64,000 nucleotides of DNA from Micropterix aruncella (lineage: Eukaryota > Arthropoda > Insecta > Lepidoptera > Micropterigidae), in contig OX155955.1 in assembly GCA_944548615.1 (NCBI GenBank), positions 1,149,288 through 1,213,287 of the forward strand. The letters run 5' to 3'. The stretch's first letter is position 1, and each line of letters starts with the position of its first letter. The notes under the pieces are model-generated. The model ran no database searches and was not told the origin of the DNA. It saw only the letters and a program-made list of their open reading frames with translations. Shown piece by piece: positions 1 through 10,827 of this stretch. Made by a program: the position numbers and the translations under genes.

Positions 1-395
1 TTTTCCACTTCTAACTTTAATTTAATTATTTAATTTAATCAAGTATTCAGTCATTTTTAATATTGTTTTGCAATTCCATTTTGTGCATACAAGGAATATA
101 TGCCACTCTTATAAACACGGTATTTGTGCAAGCACACTAAAAAAATATAACGTTTACCTTAGAACAGGTCTCGGCCTAGTTAGGTGACGTTGCCACTAGA
201 CTATGCATTGTATTCTTTTTTCTGCTTTTGATTCAATTTTGAAAGTATTCCTAAGCTGAAATTGTTTACTTTTTAATTATTTGCATTACTTATATAAATA
301 AATAAATAAATAAAGTAAATTAAGTGATAATATCAAAAATTGTATAAAACCTTGTTACCAAAGAAACGACAGTAGTAATTTATCTTATAAAAATT
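1..395. other. AT-rich leader with LINE 3'-end-like sequence
   Basis: No coding frame is evident. A stretch near 165-185 (GGCCTAGTTAGG) resembles the 3' UTR of the LINE tail near 38,930, so part of this is probably an old LINE end. A TAAA-rich run lies at about 295-315. The 5' limit of the following LINE could not be fixed. Confidence 0.4.
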
Positions 396-3300
396 GTATT
401 AGCTTGGTACATCAAAATATTCAAGGATTGAGTAGTAAAGATTTGGAATTGGAGCTTTTCCTAGACTGTGACAAAATTGATGTAATATGTTTAACAGAAC
501 ATTGGCTTCAATATCATCAGCTTATGTTTGGTTTCAAAAATCACAAAGTGGCAAGTTCGTTCTGCAGGGGGCATGCAATACGTGGCGGTTCATTAATTAT
601 TGTTCGTAATTCTTTAAATTCAAGGACCGCGCTGATATTGTGGGCCTCTCTGTAGAGCAGACCATTGAAATAGCTTGTGTGGAGCTGGAGCGGCTTATTG
701 TTTTAAGCGTATACAGACCCCCAAACTCATCATTGGACCGTTTTGAGCAGGTCATGGATGAAGCACTATATAACATTACCAATAATAAAAATAAAGATGT
801 TATGGTTTGTGGTGATTTTAATATCAATTTATTAGAAAATTCTACAACTAGTAGTAGGCTTAAATCTTTTTTTCTATGCTATAATCTTGTGAATCTTTTC
901 ATAGAACCCACGAGAATTACCTCAGAATCCTCAACTTGTATTGACAACATTTCCACAAATATTGAACCAGTTCATAAATCGACACTGAATAAGATAGATT
1001 CTGACCACTTAGGCCAATTAGTTATATTGAAAGACATTAGGAACAAAAATATGATACAAAAAGAAATTAAATGTACTCCAGTCAATGATACTCGGCTTAC
1101 ACAGTTTAGAGATAATGTATGTTCGCGATTAGTAGAAGTTGACTATGATGAAGACCCAAACCGATATTATAACTCTTTGTTTGATGTAATACAATCAGAA
1201 TGTAGTAGAATATTTAAGACTAAGACCAAAAAAAATGCAAATACTCTTATATTCAGTGATTGGGCGACGCCTGAAATATATAGAAATAGGAATAAACTTT
1301 TTGATTTATATGCAGAGAAATCGTTTAATAAAAGTAACGAATTTGCCAAGTATGTCAAAAACGTCTCAAAATGTTTTAAAAGAGATTGTGCTATTGCAAA
1401 ATCAAAGTTTATTAATAATAAAATTAAAAACAGTAAAGATGTCGTAAAAACGACTTGGCAAATTATCAACAAAGAAACTGGAAAATCCAAGTCTCGTGAC
1501 CTTCAATTTCAATTGTTAATTAAAGATAAGCTCATTACCAGTCATAGAGAAGTGGCTTATGCATTTGAATCGTTTTTTGCAGATATTCCAGTTTCAACTA
1601 CCAAGACGCTCAACTCATCTTCTATAGTGGCTGAATCTTTGCTCATACAGAACGTTCATAGATGTGATGTAGACTTTAGTTTTAAGTCGATCTATCCCAT
1701 AGAAATTATTGAAACATTCAAAAATTTACATTTGAAAAAGACACTCGACCTGGATGGACTCTCTGTTAAAATTATTAGTTCTGTAATATATTCAATGGCC
1801 CCCCATTTATCAGCTCTTTTTAACAGATGTATTGAGACTGGCGTATTTCCTAATCTTATGAAACACAGTAAAATAGTACCATTATTTAAAAGCGGTAGTA
1901 AAACCGACCCTACTAACTTCAGACCTGTATCGATACTGCCGACTCTTAGTAAGCTGTTTGAAAAAATTATGTTAAACCAGCTACTCATTCATTTCCACAC
2001 ATATAAATTAATGCACAAGAAACAATTTGGTTTCACACGGGGTCGTTCAACAACCGATGCAGGTGTTGAGCTTATTCATGAAATTTTTAATGCCTGGGAG
2101 GAGTCACGAGATGTAGTCGGCATATTTTGTGACCTTTCCAAGGCCTTTGACTGCGTACAGCACGACACATTGGTTAGGAAACTTGAACACTACGGCATTA
2201 CAGGTAGCTCATTAGCCCTTCTTAAAAACTATTTAAATGATAGGGTTCAGAAGGTTGATGTTGGCGGAGAGAGATCATCCGGCTCGTTAGTATACATGGG
2301 AGTACCGCAAGGTTCAATACTTGGACCGTTCCTTTTTCTTATTTATATAAATGATTTACCTTACACAGTAAAACCAAATTGTGAGATAGTTTTATTCGCA
2401 GATGATACCTCTTTGCTATTCAAAGTAGGTAGACAACAAAATAATTATGACGATGTGAATGATTCTATCTCGAATGTTGTGGAATGGTTCACAGCAAACA
2501 ATCTGCTACTAAATGAAAAGAAAACAAAATGTATAAAATTCTCACTTCCAAAAGTAAAGCAAATAGGGCCAAATATTATAATAAAAAATGAGCGCCTAGA
2601 ACTGGTCGATTCCACTGTATTCCTTGGTATCACTTTAGATAAAAAGCTACAATGGGGCCTACACATTAAGAAATTGGCCGACAGGCTAAGTTCTGCGGCA
2701 TATGCTGTAAAAAAAAATCGTAATTTAACAGATATAGACACCGCGAGGCTGGTTTACTTCAGCTATTTTCACAGCTTGATGTCGTATGGCATCTTGCTGT
2801 GGGGTCATGCTGCTGACGCTGATAAAATATTTATACTACAGAAACGAGCCATCCGCGCTATTTATAAATTGGGTGCTAGACAGTCGTTACGCGGAAAATT
2901 TAAAGAAATCAATATTTTGACACTTGCATCTCATTTCATCTATGAAAACTTAATGTATGTGCATACAAATAAAGAACTGTTTTTAAAAAACTCTGATAGG
3001 AATGGTGTTAATACTAGAAATAAAAATAAACTTGCTGACCATAAAAGTCGACTCTCCAAAACCACAAAATCATTCAAAGGGCAATGTATACGCTTCTACA
3101 ATAAAGTCCCAGAAAACATGCAAAATTTATCTGTGATACAATTTAAGTCATTTATTAAGAAGAAGCTGTACTCAAAGGGCTACTATAAAATAAATGATTA
3201 TCTAGACGACAAAGACCCTTGGAAATAAAATGGTTACCTCGATTATTAATATCACGTTATATATCACAATAATTTGTTATAATGTCACAATATCTTAATT

Positions 3301-3396
3301 TTTTATCATTATGTATGTTTGTATGCATTTTTGACGTCAAAAAGTTACGATTTCGTACTATTTTGAATAAAAAACTTATGATTATGATTATGATTA
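396..3396 (+). mobile_element. CR1/L2-like non-LTR retrotransposon
   Basis: This LINE has an apurinic-type endonuclease followed by a reverse transcriptase and no RNase H. It ends with AATAAA at 3366-3371 and a short (ATTATG)n tail at about 3378-3396, the kind of 3' microsatellite common in CR1/L2-group elements. No first ORF is visible upstream, so the copy is probably 5'-truncated. RT style (SKAFDCVQHD, GVPQGSILGP, FADDTSLL) fits the CR1/L2/Daphne group rather than Jockey or R1; the exact clade is inference. Confidence 0.85.
404..3228 (+). pseudogene. LINE endonuclease-reverse transcriptase, one frameshift
   Basis: The protein would nick target DNA and prime reverse transcription of the element RNA. 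The N-terminal endonuclease part (404 to about 618) carries HQNIQGL and LTEHWL. It then shifts by one base near 612-618 into an 862-residue frame running from 616 to the stop at 3228. In that frame are GDFNINLL and SDH of the endonuclease, then RT motifs SKAFDCVQHD (about residue 500 counting from 640), GVPQGSILGP (about 555) and ADD (587-589). The C-terminal tail continues to YLDDKDPWK. Apart from the one-base shift I see no stop, so this is a young copy. The first methionine is uncertain because a GTG at 640 is only where the open frame starts in the track. Confidence 0.85.
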
Positions 3397-4695
3397 CTCC
3401 ATTCAAATTAAGCAAGGAATTCAACTCTGCATCGAATTATGGAACCCTACGATGAATCGTTTCAGGAACTAGAAATATTCTCAATGAGCAAAAACGAGTT
3501 TATCAGAGCGGTAATAGACCAGACCATAAAAGCTTGAACCTGTGCAGAATCACACACTCTCATATATACACAACTATGACACATACACGTAGATGTACTT
3601 ACACAAACCCATTAAACACACATCACACATATATATATACACACTCATCCTACTCTATCATACACAGTCACAAATCGAGAAAACATGATTATATAACATA
3701 ATATATAAATATTATTACACAAAATCACGCACATAAAGTGTATATTATCAGGAGACTATTTTGGCCGTAATATTGTTATTATTATTTATTAACTTAAGAC
3801 TCGGCGCTGTTTTTCTGTTTTGTTGGAATAAAATAAATAAATAAATAAGTAAGCCTCAGCTCCAACCCAACCCCTCCCCTCGGTGATTACGTAATATGTG
3901 AATAGCGATGCGGATTTGGCCTCAAAACCTGTTCAAACATGATTTGCTGTGTTTTTAAAAAAATGTATATTAACAACAATAGAAGTTCGGTATATTTTGT
4001 TTTTTTAAGGCTTGAAACCATAAATTCAGAGTATCACACCTAGGTGATAACGTAAGGTTACGGCTTAACCTTAACACATAAAAAAGTTATAAATACGTAC
4101 ATTTAAAATTATTTTAAAATATACAAGGTGATATTAAATATGTGAACGCCGTATTATTAGATTATTAGAGTCTTTAAACATATTAACAAAATAAGCTTTG
4201 AAATAATTTTTCATAAATTATTTATTTTCACATAAATAAATGAAACTACACTTTTTTACAACAACGCACCTACATTTTTATTTCGGGTAAATGCCTACTC
4301 TTCTATTTGTCTTTACATGCTGAATCTACAAATTGGTCCTGCTTGAAAAGTTTTAGTGCCTACTTTGAGAACTCCAGCTTTTTTTAGACCGCATACAAGT
4401 CAAGAAAAGATCATAGGTCAATATATTTTTTTTTTGAATAAACTAAAAAAAATGTGAAAATTTGAAAAAAGTTTTTGCTTTGGAAATGCTAAAGGAAAGT
4501 TGGGGTTTTATTACGACATGTCTCACTTTGCATTTTTAGCCATTTACTGCATTTTTTGGGTGGTATAGTTAAAGTATTGTTCGATATTCGTCATTTGCAT
4601 TTAGTAAAATTACGGATGACTTATCGAGCAGTCCTGTTGGAATTTGGAGTACCACTAAACGCCTACTTTTGTAGAGACAAATTTATTGAAATTTG
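3397..4695. other. intergenic, LINE 3'-UTR-like debris
   Basis: AT-rich. The part 3540-3850 looks like a LINE 3' UTR, ending in AAATAAATAAATAAATAAG. The part 3850-4690 shows no recognisable gene or element, although its right end probably belongs to the Helitron whose 3' terminus follows. Confidence 0.45.
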
Positions 4696-4724
4696 GACAG
4701 GACAACATCTGTCGGGTCAGCTAG
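4694..4724 (+). mobile_element. Helitron 3' terminus
   Basis: A short hairpin (GACAG...CTGTC) is followed by GGGTCAGCTAG and then T, the canonical Helitron 3' end (CTAG inserted before T). The matching 5' TC end was not located, so only the terminus is annotated. Confidence 0.6.
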
Positions 4725-4785
4725 TTTTTTATACTAGTCGAGAAATTCCAAGTCTGGCAGGGATTATGCGATGGGTGGGTGAGCG

Positions 4786-4831
4786 GGACGTACAGTCGAA
4801 TTGTACATAGGTACAATTCGACTGTACGTCC
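4786..4831. repeat. perfect inverted repeat, 21-bp arms
   Basis: Arms 4786-4806 and 4811-4831 are exact reverse complements separated by ATAG. It sits at the left edge of the GC-rich repeat, and part of the same sequence recurs at 5545-5570 at the junction between tandem units. Confidence 0.9.
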
Positions 4832-5546
4832 TAACGGGGGGCTAACGGGCCCATGATGAGTTGGCCACGATGACCCATGTGTCCAGGGTCGGTCACACTC
4901 ACGGGTCAACACCCATCCGACGGCCTCCTCGCATGGGGTGCGAGTCCTGGGTAGGACACTGGGTCAACCAGTCTCCCCTGGGAATCAAACCTCTGGCGCC
5001 CCTGGACGGTCTGCGCACCGTGCGGGGTTTGCTCCAATCGGTTGTGCTCTCCGACTAACAGTCGGGGGAGTCTGGGAACTGTACTGTTTCCTATAGAGCG
5101 GGGGTGGTTGCGTACCTTATGGCGACTGCTCTGGAATTGACCATTGGCCATCCGATCCCGGGTGAGAGGCGGGCAAAGGACGCCTTGGTCCGCGAAGATT
5201 GTACGGTCTGCGCACCGTGCGGGGTTTGCTCCAATCGGTTGTGCTCTCCGTTTCACCGCTTCATAAGGGAGAGGACCGCGCAAGCGACCTCGAACTCGGT
5301 ACCAATCGAGAGACCGGAGAAATCTGGTCACAATTGGAAGTGAGGGCGCGAGTATCTCGAGCCCGCCGGGTTTACTCCTGGCTAACTCGCGGTAAGGCGT
5401 TGGACTCTCACGGGTTGTTGACGTAGCTGGACGTAGAATGTACTGTCCAAAGTCTCTACGTTCACTGCAGGGCGATAGAACGACTAATCGTTAAAACGTC
5501 CTGTGGTGACGGGCTCGCCCGTTGTAGTTGACACCGCAAGATGTAC
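4811..5546. repeat. GC-rich repeat unit, copy 1 (~740 bp)
   Basis: This is a GC-rich block in an AT-rich region. It shares landmarks in the same order with copies 2 and 3: CACGGGTCAACACCCAT, CTAACAG-CGGGGGAGTCTGG, AAGGCGTTGG, and a closing box GGTGACGGG-TCGCCCGTTGTAGT that can fold into a short hairpin. No long frame is shared, so it looks non-coding. It is not assignable to a named family. Confidence 0.75.
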
Positions 5547-5806
5547 ATAGGTACAGTCGAATTGTACATAATTGAACATTGGGAGCTAATGGGCCCTTGA
5601 TGAGTTGGCCACGAAGACCCATTCTGTTCAGGGTTGGTCAGACTCACGGGTCAACACCCATTCGGCAGCCTCCACGCATGAAGTACGAGCCCGGGCAGGA
5701 CTCTGGCCTTAGGGCTAATTTCCCCTAGGAATCAAACTTCTGGCGCTCCTGGACGGTCTGCGCACCGTGCGGCGTGAGACAATCGATTGTGCACTCTGAC
5801 TAACAG
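5547..5806. repeat. GC-rich repeat unit, copy 2, left part
   Basis: It begins with the same GTACA/AATTGTAC junction as copy 1 and follows its landmarks until CTCTGACTAACAG. There it is interrupted by the R1-clade LINE and resumes at 9534. Confidence 0.8.
5794..5806. repeat. target-site duplication of R1-clade LINE, left copy
   Basis: CTCTGACTAACAG, identical to 9534-9546. Thirteen bases is close to the 14-bp duplication known for R1. Confidence 0.85.
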
Positions 5807-8800
5807 GTTAAGAGTTTCAAGGCGATAGGTGAGGGCAGCAAACCCCGCCCACCGCCCGGGCAGTTATAACGACGAGGGTCGTCTTGTCTGCCCGGGATGT
5901 CGTGCTACGACAACCCTGCGCGTACCAGAAGGGTAAAACGCGCAGGGGGTGAAATATTGTAAACCACCCCTCCCGTACCGCCCCGAGATCCCATTTATTC
6001 GAAAAATAAAAAGTAATTACAAAACAAAATAAAAATTTACACAATATTACAAAATTTACCGAAGAGAAAAAAAAAAGAAAAACAACAATAGCATAAATTT
6101 AGGAGCCGGTAAGCGGGGTAGAGAACGCTCTAGAACAATGAAGGTGAAGGCGCACTGTCCGTGGGCAGGTCTCGGAGCAGCCACGGGGGGGAGGAATCCC
6201 TGGATCCTGCAAAGAACGAAACGCCCCTCGGGGCGGTAAAGAGACGGACACAAAGACGGGTACTTCGGGCTGGAAGTAGCCGCCGAATCACGCCACCAAG
6301 GAAGAGGGTACCCCCTGGGGGGTATCCCGAAGCCTCATGCTTTCCCAAGAAGCCACCCAGTGCTCCACAAACTCGCCAAACGTCTGGAAGCAGCTCCTAC
6401 AACTGACCAAATCCGGGTACCAAATCGGAGAACGCCCAACGCACGCGCCCACTGCATCCATCAATTTCTCCCGTGCAGCCGCTAGAATTGGGCAAAACCA
6501 AATTACGTGTTCCGCAGTTTGGCGACCATACCCACAGGCGCACCGGGGGTCATCGGCAAGTCCAAAGTCAAATAGTTTGGCTCTGAACTCTCCGTGGCCC
6601 CCAAACAGCTGCGTGGTATGGTGGTCGAACCGCAGAAACGAATTTGCCATCCGCACTGCGACGGACGGGAAAAAGCAATGGGTGAGGCGGCCCGTACCCC
6701 CGGCGTCCCATCTAGCCTGCCAGACACGCAAGGACTCCACCCGAATCAGGCGGGCAAACTCCCCAGCTCGGTGTGCCACCGGGTCGATCGATAGGCCCTG
6801 AAGGACTACCGGCTCGCCCCAGCGGTACCGTGACAACGCTGCACGCTCCAGAATCTCCAGGTCAATCGGCAGAACGCCAGCGATGACGGGTAACGCAAGA
6901 GTGGACGTCGTTCTGTACGTTCCGGTCAGGGCCACGAGAGGGATGCGCTCTCCGCGCAGCAGCGCGACACGCGTCGCCTCAGGAACAGCAGACTCCGTCC
7001 AAGCGCGTGCGGCATAAGTCGCACGCGGGACGAAGACGCCCTTATAGATAGTCATGACCGCCGGGAAACGAATTCCCCAGTCGGCCCGACTCACTCCGCG
7101 GAGCGCAAAGAATAGATCCCGGGATTTTCGACTGTAATCTTTGCGTGCGAAAGAAAGGAAAAGGAAGCCGTAAGCGTCACCCCCAGGTATCGAACGGTGG
7201 CCGGGAAGGATACCGGGCGACCGTTCATCCTGATGACAGGGTTCCGCTTAAGATGTCCCTTCAAAAGAAGCGCCTGAGTTTTTCGTCGGAGAGAAGGTGA
7301 GTCTGTTTCGCTGAACCCAACCGAGGATCAGGTCCAGCGAGTCAGCCACCCTTCTTTCGACCTCTGCGCGACTTCTGCCGCCCACCAGGAGGAGAGCGTC
7401 GTCTGCATAAGCGCTGACGGTGCACCCCTCCGGGAAAGGTAGACCGAGGAAATGATCAAAGAGAATGTTCCAAAGGCTAGGACCCAACACTGACCCCTGT
7501 GGACAGCCCATAGTCGGGGTTTTGGTGACGCTGGTCGGGCCGTACCTCAGAGTGACAGATCTGTCTGAAAAGTAGCTCCTCACTACTTTCAACAAATTGT
7601 TCGGGCACAGGCGGGCGCGAAGCTTGCATATAAGCATCGGCCACCACGCGTTGTCGAATGCACCGGAGATATCCAAAAATACGCCTACCACGTAGCGGCC
7701 GTCGTAGTTGCGGACCCAGTTCTTCGCAAACAGGATGGCGTCCTCCGTGCTTTTCCCTCGGGTAAAGCCAACCTGACGCTCGTTCTGGGGAGACAGAGTC
7801 CTCTCCAGCCGTTCGCGCACAAGCACTTCGAGCACCTTACCCATTATGGGAAGGAGCGTGATGGGCCTGTACGCTTTCGGATCCGAGCGCGGCTTATCGT
7901 TACCTTTGGAAATCACCCGCAGGAGACCAGCCTTCCAGCATAATGGGAAATGACCGTCCCTAATGCATTTCTGCATCAGGACAGTCACCTCCCATCTTGC
8001 GAATTCCCACACCCGCTTCACTATATCAGACGTAAAGTTGTCTATCCCCGGTGCCTTTCTGCGTGATAGCGACCCGATGATGGTGCCGACCTCGTCCGCT
8101 GTTACTTCTGACAGATCAGGTACGCGCGAGTCTACGGCAATAAGCCGCCGCAGCTGCGCGTGGTGGGGATCGTCATTGTCATTCCGATCCGATGGACACA
8201 AAGAACCGAGGAGAACTGAAAGAGTGCCTTTGGTGTCAAGCGGGGCGGAAGTACCCTCGACAATGCTAGAGAGGTAGTTCCCACCCCGCTTGGCACCTTT
8301 GTCAATGACGTTCTTCATGTCCCATGGGTTTGCATTCCCAACTTCGCTAACCCATGTACGCCAGGAATCAGTCTTGGCACGCCTAATGGCGGCGTGGTAG
8401 ACGCTCCGAGCCGATCTCAGGGACTCCCGAAGTACCTCCACGCGCTCAGGGGGAAGAGAACCCCTGCGGACTTCCCCCATGCGACGGTACGCTTGCCGGA
8501 AGCACCTGCGAAGGTTGGATATTTCCGGAGACCACCACGGGGCCGTAAAGCCTCCGAAGGGCCTCCTCCGACCGAGGACCGACTCGCAGGCCGAGGCAAC
8601 TGCCTCATGAAGTGCAACACTAAGTGCCTCGGCCGAATTGGAGTGAGGGGACGGGAACCGGGAGAGCCTCTCACAGAGGGACTCCCCAAAACGGTCCCAG
8701 TCCACATCCGAGGTGCGGTACGCCCATTCCGAGGGGGACGGGGGATTCACACGGCGGCCAATGTCGAAGGTCACTAGTCTATGGTATGAGGAAGATGACG

Positions 8801-9533
8801 ATTCGTGGACGGTCCAGTTCATCATCTCCCATGTGAATCCAGGGGAGCACAGCGTCAAATCCACATTGCTGGACCCGCCGGGGCCACAGAAGGTCCGGGG
8901 GTGCCCGGGGGAGTTGACAATATGCAACCCATAGGTCGCTATCAGCTCCTCGACAGCCTCGGCTCTTCCCTTCGCGACCCTTTCCAGGCGGTCCAGGTTG
9001 CCGTCGTCGTGCCAGGACGGGGAGCGGGCATTAAAATTGCCCGCTACCACTACCGGCCGAACCCGAAGAGCGTCTAGGGCCGCGGCGAGTTCAGCAATGT
9101 AGGCGTCCACAGCCTCGCCAAACTGGAAGTAGACGCTGAAGAAGTAGCAGTCCACATCGTTGATAACTATGGACGCGCAGGCGAAGTGCTCACTGGAGAG
9201 CCGATCCAGGAACAGGGGAGGCGGGAGAGACGAACTCACCGCGATCCCTGCCATGGGTCGGTGCCCCTTCTCGAGCACAACGCACCGCCCGTCTATACCC
9301 CGGGTTTTACCGAGGAACGTGAACTGCTCCTGCACAAACGCCACTCCAATACCCATCGTCTCAAGCGTGCGACCGAATTCGGCCGTTACAGCCCTGCTTC
9401 TCTGCAGATTCAGTTGCGCGCAACTTATCATTAGTTGGGGACTATGCCCCGCCATAGTTCGTGGTGGCTATCTCCCTGTCCACCGCGCGCTGATAGGCCG
9501 GACAGCCCGACGAGCCCGTCACGAACTAACAGT
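5807..9533 (-). mobile_element. R1-clade non-LTR retrotransposon
   Basis: A LINE on the minus strand that contains only the second ORF, so it is 5'-truncated. It is flanked by 13-bp direct repeats and inserted inside copy 2 of the GC-rich repeat. The endonuclease (QLNLQRSRAVT, FVQEQF, VVAGNFNARSPSWHDDG) and RT (GVFLDISGAFDNAWWP, GCPQGSVLGP, YADD) are R1-like. The 3' UTR runs from 6287 down to 5807. GC content is far above the neighbourhood. Confidence 0.9.
6288..9455 (-). pseudogene. R1-clade ORF2 (endonuclease-RT), two frameshifts
   Basis: Reading starts at 9455 (MAGHSPQLMISCAQLNLQ...). The 735-residue first segment holds the complete endonuclease and the RT through YADD (about residues 683-686). 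A T5/A5 homopolymer at 7279-7283 has one extra base, which diverts translation to a stop at 7248. Without it the frame goes on through TQALLLKGHLKRNPV and VRYLGVTL. A second one-base shift near 7143 precedes the last segment (7094-6288). That segment ends with a CACGYGRQTAEHVIWFC zinc-knuckle-like motif (C-x-C-x7-H-x4-C) typical of the R1 C-terminus. Two small indels and otherwise open frames point to recent decay. Confidence 0.87.
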
Positions 9534-9546
9534 CTCTGACTAACAG
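9534..9546. repeat. target-site duplication of R1-clade LINE, right copy
   Basis: CTCTGACTAACAG, exact match to 5794-5806. Confidence 0.85.
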
Positions 9547-10210
9547 TCGGGGGAGTCTGGAAGCAGTACTATTTCCTGTAGAGCGGGGTGGTTGCTGACC
9601 TTACGGCGATTGCTCTTGAAACGACCATCGGCTACCCGATCCTGGGTGAACAGCCGGGCAAAGGATGCCGTGGTCCGCGATAGATTCGGTATACACCGTT
9701 TCACCGCTTGGTAAGGAAGAGGACCGCGCAAGCGAACTCGTAACCAGTCAAGAGACCGGAGTAATCTGGTTGCGATTGGAAATAAGGGCGTGACTGTAAG
9801 CCCGCTGGGTAACATACCTAGTTATCTCGCGGATAAGGCGTTGGCCTCTAACGGGCATGTGGCGGAGCTTGACGGTGGACTGTTTTTTCAAAGTCTTCTG
9901 CGTTCACTTCGCGGGAGATAGAACGACCAATCGTTAAAACTTTATGAGGTGACGGGTTTGCCTGTTGTAGTTGACAACTCTATTTGTCTTGTCCCTAAGT
10001 CTTTTACGTTTATCTTACGGCTGAAAGATCGATCACTTATCGTTATACCATCCTAGGGTGACGGGTTCGCCCGCTGTAGTCGAAACCGCCATACTGTATC
10101 GAGAATGGTATAAAGATCTTCCAGGCTGGTATAACGTTCACATATCGTTATACCAGCCTGGGGTGATAAGTTCGCCTGTTGTAGTCGACACCGCCCAACT
10201 GTATGGAGTA
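9534..10210. repeat. GC-rich repeat unit, copy 2, right part, with extra terminal boxes
   Basis: It continues copy 2 after the LINE: GGGGGAGTCTGG, the AAGGCGTTGGCCTCTAACGGGC landmark, and the box GGTGACGGGTTTGCCTGTTGTAGT at about 9947. Two further copies of that box follow at about 10,057 and 10,162, each after a TCGTTATACCA segment. The 3' end is therefore reiterated. Confidence 0.75.
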
Positions 10211-10215
10211 AGACT

Positions 10216-10440
10216 TTCGAGTTCTACGTTTTTCGCCCTAAAAAGTCATTTGTCTGTCTGGCCGTGTGGGAGCTGGCATTGTCATATTGCACGATGATGC
10301 AGCATTTACGATTGCTTTTACGTTCGTCAATAACATCTGGCATGAAGATAGTCATAAGCCAATCATCATTCAAGGTACGATGGTTATCCAAAGCACTTGC
10401 AAAGAGATCTAGCACTTGAAAATATCATCGACATTTATAT
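10216..10440 (-). pseudogene. mariner-like transposase fragment
   Basis: The minus-strand frame reads VIDERKSNRKCCIIVQYDNA followed by SSHTARQTNDFLG. This is the second-aspartate region of mariner transposases (xxDNAxxHTAxxT). Only this piece is present, with no termini seen. Confidence 0.6.
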
Positions 10441-10827
10441 CAATTATGAATATTAAAAAAATATTAAATCAGGGATCTAACTTTATAGAACCCGCAAAGT
10501 CGCAATCGTAGACAGGTTGCGATCAGACAATGCATTCTCATTCTCCCAGGCTTCAAATCCACAGTCTTTGTACCTATTTCGAGTTTTAGATCCAGTCCAA
10601 AACGTAGAGAAAAATGTTAATTTTTCCTGGCTGAAGTCATATTGCTTTCACTAGCCCTAGATCTATTATTTAATGTGGGAAAACAGTTTTTTCTATGCTG
10701 TACACTATAAAGATAGAAATAAATAAAACAAAAACGGATGGTATGCAATATATTTATTTTATAAAAAGAGAAACGTCAATTTCTAAGCATTTCGTCGGGG
10801 TCCAGTGAGGGATAATTTTTATAAGGT
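10441..10827. other. 3' flank of gene A
   Basis: No coding sequence is seen. TTTATT at 10753-10758 is AATAAA on the minus strand, 70 bp past the gene A stop, and is the probable polyadenylation signal. Confidence 0.5.

Noticed and set aside
9820..9975. tRNA- or SINE-like A and B boxes in the GC-rich repeat
   Set aside because: AAGGCGTTGG and GGGTTCGCCC resemble box elements, but spacing, cloverleaf pairing and SINE layout do not fit.
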